This document shows positions 12,427 through 20,970 of a DNA stretch of 64,000 bases, piece after piece (positions within the stretch are counted from its first letter, which is position 1; the number at the start of each line of letters is the position of its first letter). Both the position numbers and the translations under genes were made by a program. This DNA is from Trochalopteron elliotii (lineage: Eukaryota; Chordata; Aves; Passeriformes; Leiothrichidae). Below the pieces are notes generated by a model, which saw only the letters and a program-made list of their open reading frames with translations, did not search any database and was not told where the DNA came from. Location of the stretch: the NCBI GenBank assembly GCA_024734555.1, contig JANPWX010000107.1:514895-578894 (forward strand), read 5' to 3'.

Positions 12427-13697
12427 ACTCTTATGCAGATGATGTGAGGTTCTGTAGTCTTCCTGATTTTGGGGAGATGTCCCAAGAATCCTTTCTCTGT
12501 CAATAAAAAGATCCCGTTACTGTTAAAAATCATCTGCTGATGCAAGTTTTCATCTGTTTCCTCCAAGAATCTTGGTTTATTTTTCAAAGCTATGGAACTT
12601 CAAATTATGGGGCAGCAATATACAGCCAGGCTTTTTAGTTTAACTTTCTTCCTCGTTGAGTTTTGGTTAGAGTCCTGTATCAACAGTCCTTTGTTTAAAA
12701 TAAAGGCATTCTGAAATTGTCTGGTCTACTCACAATGCTCTTTTCAGCCCTTCTGAAGAGATAAGATTCTCCAGATATCTCTCTTCTACCACTTAATGTT
12801 TGATGAAGGAAGTATCTGAAGATTGGTGAAAAGCTGCAGACACCCTGGTGCAAAATAAAATCAACTTTGGAACATCTCAATCGATGGAGCTGGAATGTTC
12901 TCCACATATTCTGGACTTATTGCTGGTGAAGTTCATAAACTGAGATTATCCAAAGCTTACCCCAAAGAATATAACATGTATACATGCCCCTGTTGTTTCT
13001 CATCTATTTAGACCTGTAAGTTATAGCATTGCACATACATTGTTAGGTCCTGATGGCAGATTCAGATGTTCCTCAGACCTTTGAAGCATTCTCCAGCCAG
13101 TGCTTCTTTTAAACCTGCTACTTATTTGGTAATATACAGGCCAGCTGGATAATTTTTGAAAAGCAGACAAGCATACAATTTTTATCATGCTAGTACATTC
13201 TCTTGCTGCTGTATCTTTGCTGCACTTGGAAATGAACACAGTGTAATTACCTAACAATTATCTTGTCAGCTTGTAGCAGAATGCGAAATTTGGGTTGAGG
13301 TGGGGAATGAGAGTGCATCTAAACACCAGGCTCTTGTGATATGGTGTTCATTTGCTTTCCAGGCTGATTTTGGGACTGGGTAATGAGGTAGAGGTGTGTG
13401 GTTAAGCCAAATGGCCCAGAGTGGTTGCCCAGAGCACAGGAGGCTCCTTGGCCGTGTAAAACCTCCACGTGCCTACACATTGCTGCAGTGTGGGGACACT
13501 GCATGGAATGGAGGGCCCCTGGTAGCATTTTTAGGTAGTTTGACAGCCTTGGGGTTTCATCATGTTTTTTGGTGGGGTGGCATCATGTTTTTTGCCTGGT
13601 GGAAGAAGGGGCAGTCCCCTCTCCCTGGGGCCACTGAGGCAGCGTGTCTCTAAGTCTATGCCCAGACTGTCCATCCCTCTTCTCTGTCAGTTCTGCT
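12427..13697. other. Unique non-coding DNA
   Basis: No gene, RNA or transposon recognised. There are short unrelated open frames on both strands. A small local repeat, catcatgttttttggtggggt followed by ggcatcatgttttttgcctgg, lies at about 13557-13600. Confidence 0.5.
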
Positions 13698-13821
13698 TAT
13701 GTTTCAAGGGAAAAAGGATAAAATAATATATGAAGAACAGTTCCCATTTTTCAGCCCAATTTATGTTATGTTGCAAGGTGAAGAGGATGCAATAGTACAT
13801 GAAGAATAGTTCCCATTTTTT
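13698..13821. repeat. Imperfect tandem duplication, period 69 bp
   Basis: 13698-13752 (tatgtttcaagggaaaaagg ... gaacagttcccattttt) is repeated with about 25% divergence at 13767-13821 (tatgttgcaaggtgaagagg ... gaatagttcccattttt). The offset is 69 bp. Both copies lie directly head to tail and contain no recognisable element, so this is a local segmental duplication of unique DNA. Confidence 0.8.
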
Positions 13822-14719
13822 CCTCTGTTTGTTTTTGGTTCTTGCCTGTAGATATCTTCTGGAGGCTCCCTTAAACACAGGGATGCCAGCTGAGATAAAT
13901 GATGATTATTTGCCATTGTAGACAGCCATGTTAAACTCATTTGTACATATTTGGACAGGAAATGGTGCTTACAGGGTTTAAATCTCAACAATGTGAAGTG
14001 TCATTCCTTTCTGACTCAGAAGATGCTTTTTGGCAAACCTTTGACTGGTAGATATTCTCCTGTCTGTCAGGAAATCCTCATCCCTTTCCTGATGGAGAGG
14101 GCTCTGGGAGTGTGACAGCCCTAAGCTCACACAGTAGTACTTTTCCAACCACCATGGCCACAAATTCCAGCTGTTCTGTGCTGGTGAGACCTAGCCACAA
14201 AGCAGGTTTAGTTTTCACTCTGAACAGTTTGCCCTATTCAGCTTTTTCCCTCCTGACTTTGCATAGCTTGAGAGACATCTAAGCAAGAATACCAGCCAAC
14301 ACAGAGAGGAACATGAGAAGTGACTTTCAGTTGACAGACTCTGATGGGCCCTGATCTGGTATCAGTACTCTTGAAGACTTTTCAAAACAAATGCTGTTCC
14401 TGTCAATGCAACTCTTTAACACTTTGGCATTTCAAGGCCTAAGCCTCCTGCCTCTAGCTGGTAGTGTGGGATTTTAGAGATTAGAAATCATATTATGAGT
14501 TGCTAAGTGGTTTGTGTTTCAAAATCAGCTGCAAGTTAAGATATATCTTGGCAGAAGCATGCACTAGATGGGCCAGTCTTTTAAATACAATCCAGGCTGC
14601 TTGTTGCAAAGGACTTATTCTGGTACAGGCAGTCAGGTTGCACTGCTGAATGCTTTGTGTGGCAAGAGTGGTGTAAAAGTAGTCTTGGAGTTACTGAGAT
14701 GTGCTTGACAATCTCAGTA
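13822..14719. other. Unique non-coding DNA
   Basis: Nothing recognised in this stretch. Open frames are below 80 codons and dissimilar to known proteins. Confidence 0.5.
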
Positions 14720-14760
14720 TTTTTTTTGTTTGTTTCTTGGTTTGTTTGTTTGTTTGTTTC
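14720..14760. repeat. (TTTG)n microsatellite
   Basis: A T-run is followed by interrupted GTTT units, including five uninterrupted copies near the end. Likely length-polymorphic. Confidence 0.9.
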
Positions 14761-15079
14761 ATGCAGTGTGGTGAATATTGCACCAAACCAGTTTTGGTTT
14801 TCCACTGTTTCTTAAGAACAGAACATTATTCTTTACCATTATACACATTCTTGAGGCCTTGACCTTTTATATTGCTGTGAATACTGTGAACATTTGCAAG
14901 GTTTTCTCTATAATTGCTATGAAAAGAGAGTTAAGAATATTAAGTGTAGTTTTCACTGGTTGAAAAAAAAAATCACTTAGTTGGGTCCTTAGAACAGGAA
15001 TGATATGTTGCCCTTCATCCAGTCCATAGTAGGGCTGGAAAGTCTGGGGTTCACAAGGTGTGGAAGAAACCCAGTGAAA
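14761..15079. other. Unique non-coding DNA
   Basis: No feature recognised. It leads into the retrovirus-like repeat at about 15080. Confidence 0.45.
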
Positions 15080-15440
15080 GATGGAGAGCAATGGCAAAAT
15101 ATTGTGCACACAACACAACCCTCGTGCACTGCCCACCACCAGAGAGGTTGGGATGGACTGTTTGTAAACTGGTAAAAGCTAAGGAAGCTTAAGCTAGGAA
15201 TTGAGGAGGAAAGGTTAAAGTTGTTACGGGTCTAATAGCCTTCTTTCTTCTTTCTCATTACTTAAATCAGTGATTAGAAATTTGAATTAATTTGCAGTAA
15301 CTTAAGTAAAGATCCCCCTAGTGAAGGCCAGCTAGCAGCAGCAAGTGTGTTATTGGAGATTTGGGCTATAAATGTTTCAGCTGTTATATCTTGGAGGGGT
15401 AGCAGGTATGAACAACGAGTAAGTGCATCAGAAATAGAGT
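15080..15440. repeat. Diverged dispersed repeat, sister of 19690-20170 (probably retroviral)
   Basis: The stretch shares an ordered series of short matches with 19690-20170 in the same orientation. First comes a gtgCACACAAC...CTGCA.TGCCCAC block, then an AGGAAGCT...TAGGAAT block, then taatttctt-like pyrimidine-rich DNA. GTTAGAAAtTAATTTGTGTTAA-like and TCCCCCtAGTgaAGG-like blocks follow, and last GGGGTAG...AAATgGAGAG. The overall layout reminds me of the non-coding part of avian endogenous retroviruses, but I see no gag, pol or env similarity and no LTR edge. The two copies have diverged heavily (roughly 60-65% by eye) with indels, so they are old. Boundaries are approximate. Confidence 0.4.
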
Positions 15441-16261
15441 TTGAAGGTGCCTGAACAAGAACCTTAGGGTTGGGAAGATAAATAGGAAAGGATGTTTGTC
15501 AGCTTTATCATGGTCTGAATATATGTACTCTTCACAAATTTCAACCCTCATCCCAGCGGACTAGACTCTATGGATTAACTTTATAACAACCTGAACTCAT
15601 GCTTTTAAAGACTTCATGCCCTGTTCCTGCAACAAATGTAACCAAGCCACAGCATTTTGAATATATATGTATTACATTTGCCACCCCTTGCCCCTGTGGA
15701 CTGCAGGGTTATTTGGGTTAGCATATGCTGAACACTTGCTACAAATTTAATATTTTTTTCTTGCAAAACACAAAGCTAAGAATACAATAGTTTTTTTTTT
15801 CATTTGTTTACTAAACTCTAGCATACAGAGCAGATGATGACAACAGTAGAAGTAAACATCACCACCACTGTTGGAGGTACCAATAGGTTCATGACTCAAA
15901 TAGTTGCAGGGCTTTTTCCAGATGTAAAATGTGTGGTGAAGAGTATTCTCTTGATGCAACACAGGTATTTCTCAACCTGGGCAATAAAATTCTATACCAA
16001 ATGGCTCACTTGTTCTGGACATTGCTCCACACCCTGAGCAACATTAACTGAGCCTTCTGTTTTGCCTGTGTCTGCAATTCCTTAACTTTCGGTTTTGATG
16101 GGCTTCCTGCCCCACTTCATCCTTGTCTGTTGTGTTTCCCTCCATGTGACTCCTCTGGCCCCTCTCCCTCCACGTGTCTCTTCCTCTTGTGTCTTTACAA
16201 GCTGCTTGCTTGTAAATAACAGTGTGATGGGGCACTGTGTGCTCCTTTTGGGATGCCATGG
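15441..16261. other. Unique non-coding DNA left of the inverted minisatellite complex
   Basis: No gene seen. The right part (about 16080-16261) is more pyrimidine-rich. Reverse-complemented, it shows scattered similarity to 19440-19560 (for example ccaaaa...caacagtgc-like and cgtgtggag...ggagg-like blocks). It may therefore be the outer part of the inverted duplication described at 16262-20970, but that extension is uncertain. Confidence 0.4.
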
Positions 16262-16335
16262 ACAATTCCATCAGCTGTAGAGGCAGCTGCCACCTGCACA
16301 GAGCAGCTGATGGCCCTGCTGAAGCCTGCCACGTG
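16262..16335 (-). repeat. Left flank box of an inverted duplication
   Basis: Bases 16279-16301 are the exact reverse complement of 19416-19438 (23 of 23). Similarity continues on both sides with few mismatches: an AGCTGA match on one side and GCCAT..(a)CTGC, then an ACGTGG.AGGC block, on the other. The box directly abuts the forward minisatellite array. Its right-hand partner lies just outside the reverse-oriented array at 18736-19010, with about 370 bp of other DNA between. So flank and array appear to have been duplicated together in inverted orientation. I see no coding potential shared between the two boxes. Confidence 0.7.
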
Positions 16336-16339
16336 AGTC

Positions 16340-17270
16340 CAGTGTGTCACTCATGAGATCATCAGGCATTCATGCAATGAATGAGTGCTCATGCAAGATT
16401 AAATTTGGTGCTTGTGAGCTGTGCCATCATGCATGAAATGGTCAGGTTCTCATGCATGAATTCAGTGATCATGTATGACCTGAATGTGCAGCCTGGCGTG
16501 AGCAGATGGGGCATCCTGAACCAATTGGATGCCCATGTGTGAGCTAACTGGGTGCTCAGGCATGAATTAATTGTGCCTCCATGCAGGGATTAATTGGATG
16601 ATCAAGCATCAATCCGGAGGACACTCATGCATGAACCAACTGGGTGCTCATGCATGAACTTTGGTGGTCTGGCACAAATTAATTTGGCACTTGGACATGA
16701 ATTAATTGTGCACCCATGTTTGAGTTCATTGGGTGCTTGAGGATGAGCTGATTAGATCACTCAGGTGTGAGTTATTTGAGTGCCCATGCATAAACTGGAT
16801 GAGCACTCATGCATGTATTGATTGGGTGCTCATGCATGAGGCTTGTTGAACCCAAACAGGCAGTAGCTGGGCATCCCAGTGTGACATCATGGGATGCTCA
16901 TGGTCATTCTCAGGCATGAACTAATTGTGCCTCCATGCAGGGATTAATTGGATGATCAAGCATCAATCTGCAGGACACTCATGCATGAACCAACTGGGTG
17001 CTCATGCACGAACAACATTGGTGTGGCACAAATTAGTTTGGCACTTGGACTAATTAATTATAAGTTAATTGTGCACCCACGTTTGAGTTCATTGGATGCT
17101 TGAGGATGAGCTGATTAGATCACTCAGGTGTGAATTGTTTGTGTGCCCATGCATAAACTGGATGAGCACTCATGCATGCATTGATTGTGTGCTCATGCAC
17201 GAGCTTGTTGAACCCAAGCAGGAACTAGCTGGGCATCCCAGTGTGACATCATGGGATGCTCATGCATGAA
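16340..17270 (+). repeat. Forward array of a ~23-bp near-palindromic minisatellite
   Basis: About 40 degenerate units of about 23 bp (range about 19-27) run head to tail. The consensus unit starts CATGA, has an AATTAATT core followed by GGGTGC, and ends TCATG, so the unit ends are reverse complements of each other and neighbouring units meet as TCATGCATGA. Good examples lie at 16625-16665 and 16797-16840. The array also has higher-order structure: 16561-16914 and 16915-17270 are two copies of a 354-bp block at roughly 90% identity, while single units within a block differ much more. The first part (16340-16560) is the most degenerate. No open frame spans it. I do not recognise the family from known avian satellites. 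Confidence 0.85.
16561..17270 (+). repeat. Two 354-bp higher-order copies within the minisatellite
   Basis: Copy A starts with catgaattaattgtgcctcc at 16561 and copy B with catgaactaattgtgcctcc at 16915, giving a period of 354 bp. Both then run through the same order of variant units, including the non-palindromic gcttgttgaacccaa(a/g)caggnnntagctgg segment and gtgacatcatgggatgctcat. Differences are scattered substitutions plus a few indels, notably around 17013-17060. A duplication of a whole block of already diverged units explains this. Confidence 0.85.
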
Positions 17271-17652
17271 TGCAGTGCCCCCTGCAATGTGTGCCCTGAA
17301 GGGCATGATAATACTTGTTCAGGCTGAGTATAATCCCTGCATCCCAAAGGAGTGGGGCTTGAAGTTTGTGAAGAGCAGGTGCAGTCAGACTGTGATAAGG
17401 TTGACCGCAATAATCTATTCCACCAGCTCAAGGGGTAGAGCTTGGAATAGCTTGGAATTTTAGCTTGGAATAGCTTGGAATTTTCTGAATGAAAATTCAG
17501 ACTGTGATGATGGTGATAACCCCTGTAGTTTGGCTCCCTGGGATGGGGCTAGAATTTTATTAAGTGCATATTTGTAATGACATTAATCCCTTACAGTCTG
17601 GTCCACCAGCATAAAAGGGTAGAGTTTGTGATGGATAAGGTGTTCTGACTGT
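17271..17652. repeat. Degenerate tandem DNA next to the minisatellite
   Basis: Two levels of repetition are visible. A short one (agcttggaatagcttggaat followed by ttt) is repeated in tandem at about 17428-17475, unit about 24 bp. A longer, weaker one of about 190-200 bp has ccaccagctcaaggggtaga at about 17421 recurring as ccaccagcataaaagggtag at about 17601. A tataatccctgc...gtggggctt segment likewise recurs as gataacccctgt...gatggggct. No transposon family is recognised. Confidence 0.5.
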
Positions 17653-17766
17653 GTAGGAATGGCACTTAAGGACATGGTTTAGTGGTGGACTTGGTAGTGT
17701 TAGGTAAATTGTTGGACTCAATGATTTTAGGCACCTTTTTCAACCTAAATGTTTCTATGATATGAT
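17653..17766 (+). mobile_element. CR1 LINE, 3'-tail fragment
   Basis: The sequence runs ggcacttaaggacatggttt, agtggtggacttggtagtgt, ttggactcaatgattttagg, then caacctaaatgtttctatga. This is the 3' end of a CR1 subfamily with the gggacatggtttagtggtgg signature, plus orientation. About 115 bp remain. It separates the forward array from the unique DNA before the solo LTR. Confidence 0.85.
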
Positions 17767-17992
17767 TTGTGGGGCAAGGAACAAGATTTTAAAGAACTTT
17801 GCTGCAGTGCTAATCCCAACTGTCTGTTCTGCAAGGAGGAAAGACCAAGTTCATAATTGCTGTACATTAAGATTGTGGAAATATTGCAAGTAGTGATAAT
17901 AATGTTTGTATGTTGAAACATCTCTTCAATATGTGTGTTGCTGAGGCAAGGGGGGGAAGGCATTGAGATTAAACTGTAGGGTTCACTTTGTG
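17767..17992. other. Short unique spacer before the solo LTR
   Basis: No feature is visible. It ends in tttgtgcatgg, where the retroviral insertion took place. Confidence 0.5.
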
Positions 17993-17997
17993 CATGG
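17993..17997. repeat. Target-site duplication CATGG, left copy
   Basis: Directly abuts the TG start of the solo LTR. The right copy is at 18736-18740. Both are identical. Confidence 0.85.
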
Positions 17998-18735
17998 TGT
18001 CTTGGGTTTTTATAACCAAAAAAAATTTATTCTATTCCATCTGTTGAAACCTGTTTGGGAGGTGTTTTTCCTTTATCTGTTGTAACTCCAGGAGAGAGGG
18101 GGTGACTGCCTTTCTGATAACAAGACATCTGTTAAAACTGGGTGGGGTATTGTTTCTTATCTCTGTTCACTCTTCCACTACCTCCAAGAAGATATCTTCT
18201 GTTAATAGAGCCATTAAAGCCCTCAATGAGATAATACAGTTCATCATCTATTGTAAAATACTCCACCCAGGGAGGAGGAGCCACAAGATTTCCACCTAGA
18301 TAAAAAAAGAGCCACAAGTGTCACCAAGCACTCCAGTGTTCCCATGGGACTCCCCAAAAAAGACTAAATTCATCTCTAAACCCTTGGCTCCACAACATCA
18401 TCTCTGATTCCAACAGGACCACATCTGCCACTCCAGGAGGGATTACTTTTAGACTGTTCCCAACACCCTGACCAACAAGGTGTCAGATTGTATTTCTGAC
18501 TCTGTCAGGGTTTTTCTAGGATTTCTTGTTTGTTTGTTCGCTTATTCTTTTGTACCACAACATTTGTATTTTTAATATCCCTAGTAAAGAACTGCTATAC
18601 CTATTCCCAAAATCTTTGCCTGGCAGCCTTTTAATTGCAAATTTATAATAATTTAGAAAGGGGGAGGGGGAAGCTTACATTCCAAGGGGGACTCCATTCT
18701 TCCTTGGCAGATACCTGTCTATCCAAACCAAGACA
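17998..18735 (+). mobile_element. Solo LTR of an endogenous retrovirus with intact target duplication
   Basis: The 738-bp element starts TGTCTTGGGTTT and ends CAAACCAAGACA: TG...CA termini with an 8-bp inverted repeat (TGTCTTGG/CCAAGACA). It is flanked by the 5-bp direct repeat CATGG (17993-17997 and 18736-18740), the expected target-site duplication. The 3' part carries a variant poly(A) signal AGTAAA (18583-18588), then cctattcccaaaatctttgc and a polypurine gggggaggggg stretch, a layout I associate with LTRs common in songbird genomes. There are no retroviral genes: a solo LTR. Removing it joins ...tttgtgCATGGgcacgtaat, so it landed at the left edge of the reverse-oriented minisatellite array and is younger than that array. 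A 5-bp duplication suits an ERVL-like group, but the family is not proven. Confidence 0.9.
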
Positions 18736-19010
18736 CATGGGCACGTAATGAGCTCCTGCACAAGTGCCAGTTTAGTCCATGCATGGTGTGGGTGCCTAAT
18801 TAACTGATGCATGATCACCCTATTACTCCACGCATGGGTGCCCAATTAGTGCACGATTTTATTGCTCAAATAGTTCACGCGTGAGCCCCCAATTAGCTCG
18901 TGCTTGAGAGCCCAATCAAGTCACACTTGAGAGTCCAATTAGACCTGGATGAGCACCCAATTTGCTCATGCATGAATGCTCAATTAGTACATGCATGAGT
19001 TCATTCCCCA
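18736..19010 (-). repeat. Reverse-oriented array of the ~23-bp minisatellite (first right block)
   Basis: About 11 units read on the plus strand as CATGAG(c/t)(a/g)CCCAATTAGtTC, the reverse complement of the unit at 16340-17270. Examples are catgggtgcccaattagtgc at about 18834 and catgaatgctcaattagtac at about 18972. Units are degenerate, some with acttgagag or cgcgtgag variants. The left edge is the CATGG target site of the solo LTR. The right edge fades at cattccccaagtgcacc. Confidence 0.85.
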
Positions 19011-19147
19011 AGTGCACCAGGAGTTCTCCTCAGTGCTGCTCTGGCCACACCTGGTGGAGTTTGGCATCCAGGGCTTCCAGCACAGTCAGCATGGGAGTGT
19101 TGCCCTGGTTTTTCAGCCTTCTGATGTTTTCATTCTTGGATTGGAGC
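19011..19147. other. Unassigned segment between array and retrovirus-like fragment
   Basis: GC-richer than the arrays (agtgctgctctggccacacc, then tggcatccagggcttccagc). On the minus strand it is open for about 45 codons without a recognisable domain (for example LEALDAKLHQVWPEQ). It is absent from the matching place in the left arm and so may be inserted material. Confidence 0.4.
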
Positions 19148-19168
19148 TTTCTCACAAATTGTGAGAAA
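19148..19168. repeat. Near-perfect 21-bp palindrome
   Basis: The ten bases TTTCTCACAA (19148-19157) face TTGTGAGAAA (19159-19168) around one central base, giving 10-bp arms with no mismatch. It sits exactly where the LTR-like fragment begins and could be an insertion junction or a small foldback. Confidence 0.9.
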
Positions 19169-19385
19169 AAAAACGAGTGATGTTTGGTAAATAATACATT
19201 CCTTCCAGGGGGAAGGACAAATTGATGGACTTCTAAGTTGACCACTGGAGTCAGAGAGGTGTTACTCTCATCCCCTAATCCCTGATAAAATTCCAAACCC
19301 TATTTAAACCCCAAACCAAAATAAACTTTCTCTCTCTCTTCTCACTTCTCAACTTGACGAGTGAGTGTGGTTCATTTGTGTCCTC
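19169..19385 (+). mobile_element. LTR-like fragment, plus strand
   Basis: A TATTTAAA box (19301-19308) is followed 12 bp later by AATAAA (19320-19325) and a pyrimidine-rich ctttctctctctcttctcac run. Before it comes ctggagtcagagaggtgtta, then ctcatcccctaatcc. This compact order is typical of the 3' half of a retroviral LTR. Neither TG/CA termini nor a target duplication can be fixed, so edges are approximate. The following ..caacgtggga.. resembles the 3' part of a lysine-tRNA primer-binding site, but the match is only about 10 bases. It lies between the reverse array and its flank box and would be a later insertion into the inverted duplication. Confidence 0.45.
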
Positions 19386-19625
19386 TAGCAACGTGGGAGG
19401 CGGCCATGAACTGCCCTGTGCAGGTGGCAGCTGCCTCTGAAGCTGAAATGCTACCCCAAAATGCCCCCAACAGTGCAGACAGCGTGTGGAGATCCTGGAG
19501 GAGGCAGATGATCAGAAAGATGGCAGAGAAGATGTGTGGAAGAGGATGCTCCATACCCTGGGGATCACTGCAGCCCAAAGATGACATACAGCAGAGCAAA
19601 AGGAGACTTTGAATGTAGCCATGGG
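19386..19625 (+). repeat. Right flank box of the inverted duplication
   Basis: Bases 19416-19438 are the exact reverse complement of 16279-16301. Around the core the match continues (ACGTGGgAGGC ... GGCCATgaaCTGCc on the left, AGCTGA on the right). The remainder (19440-19620) is an unusually GA-rich stretch, cctggaggaggcagatgatc then agaaagatggcagagaagat. It has an 83-codon open frame that starts before the box (19361) and resembles nothing I know. Weak similarity to the reverse complement of 16080-16260 suggests that the duplicated unit extends this far. Confidence 0.6.
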
Positions 19626-19689
19626 TGACCTAAAGCCAGCAGAGTGACACTGGGAAGCCAGAGGGGTAGAGGACACCTAGCAAGGCACA

Positions 19690-20170
19690 TGAAGGAGTGG
19701 CAGGCAGATAAACTTTTGTGTACACAACCCCAACTTCCTGCATTGCCCACTGGATCAATGAGGTGATTGGTGCACACCAAGTGTAACTTGTAGTGCAAGT
19801 AAGAGGAAGCTGAGTTTAGGAATGTATGTTTAGCTTAAGTGGAGTCTAGGAAAGGGGGAGAAAAGGTGCTTTATTAAGTGCTTAATTTCTTGTATTTTAT
19901 TCTCTCTCAATGCTTGAGCCTGGTTAGAAAGTAATTTGTGTTAACCTCCTAAAAAAATTGTTCCCCCAGTAGAGGTGGTTTCGTGCACTACTCCAGTGAT
20001 TAGTGGAGAATGCAGGCAGCACCCAAGTGTGACATGGCCTGGGACTGCAATAATTTAAGTGACTTTGAGACCTAGGAAGGAGTATTGATTGTGATATTGG
20101 AAAATTGGGGTACTGTGGTATGTCCTTCATCTCTGAAGGGGTAGGTGCAAACAGTGTGTAAGCAGGTTGG
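19690..20170. repeat. Diverged dispersed repeat, sister of 15080-15440 (probably retroviral)
   Basis: This is the longer, better preserved copy of the family at 15080-15440, in the same orientation. Shared ordered blocks include GTGTACACAACcccAACttCCTGCAttGCCCAC, broken here by substitutions, then AGGAAGCTgagttTAGGAAT, a pyrimidine-rich taatttcttgtattttattc, GTTAGAAAgTAATTTGTGTTAA, TTCCCCCagTAGAGG and AAGTGTGaCATGG. No coding similarity and no LTR ends are visible. Since both copies point the same way although the arrays around them are inverted, they probably inserted independently. Confidence 0.4.
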
Positions 20171-20740
20171 AAATGGAGAGCTCAGAGCTAGTGGAACAAG
20201 GTCATGAGGGATGGGAAGGTGACTGGGACAGGGAAGGATGGGATCAGCTTTGAGCCCCTGCCCCAGTGGCTTACAGTCAGGGATTCAGGAGTGACATCCA
20301 CGGAGAATCTGTGTGCTTAGGAAACTCCAGCAAAGCTGCTGTGCTGTGGGGTGTGCAGGGACTGGCTGCATCCTCCAAACAGGTCTCCAGAGACCCCAGA
20401 AGCACATGGCAGATGCAAGGAGTTGAGCTGAAGGTCCCTTTATTTTAAAATAAAAGAATCCTGCTAAAAGAAGTGTTAACAAGCTCTCAGAGCAGAAGGG
20501 AGGCTCTTGTTCATTATGAACAGTGCTTGTAGTACTGTGCTGGGCAAAGTGTGCACCACACAGGGCTTATTCCTCCTGCCTGCTCCACGGGGCTAAGAGC
20601 AGAGTTTGTAATTAGTGTGTGTTAAGATTTTGATGGTGTTGAAAGTAGAGTCAATAACGGGCAGACGTTGAAACAGTTCCTGTGTGCTTTTCACAGAATG
20701 TCTGGGGCAGAAATGGCAGAATGCTTTTTTCTGCACTCAC
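20171..20740. other. Unassigned DNA between retrovirus-like repeat and last array
   Basis: Moderate GC, no open frame above 65 codons, and a tttattttaaaataaaag self-complementary AT patch at about 20439-20458. It may be internal sequence of an old element, but no family is recognised. Confidence 0.4.
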
Positions 20741-20970
20741 ATGTGCAAGCCCAGCTTGTTCATGCATGAGTGCCTGATGAGATCACGCCTGAGTGCCCCC
20801 TCAGCTCTTGCCTGAGCACACAATTAGCTCCTGCTTGCACGCCCAGTTAATTCGTGCATCGGTGCCCAATCGATTCGTGCATGAGAACCCAATTCCTTCA
20901 CGCTTGCATGCCCAATTAGTTTTTGCATGAGTGCCCAATTAAGTTATGCATGAGTGCCCAATTAATTTGA
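20741..20970 (-). repeat. Reverse-oriented array of the ~23-bp minisatellite (second right block)
   Basis: About nine units in the same reverse orientation as 18736-19010. The right-hand units are the best preserved (catgagtgcccaattaagtt, catgagtgcccaattaattt), the left-hand ones strongly decayed. The array stops sharply at ttgataagagttcagg. It is separated from the first right block by about 1.73 kb of retrovirus-like and unassigned DNA, so the two right blocks may once have been one array of about 500 bp. Confidence 0.85.

Noticed and set aside
16080..16260. Extension of the inverted duplication beyond the 23-bp core flank to the whole of 16080-16260
   Set aside because: Only scattered short matches to the reverse complement of 19440-19620; not convincing without an alignment.
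16340..17270. CRISPR-like array
   Set aside because: Units are degenerate, contiguous and without unique spacers, and the genome is vertebrate.
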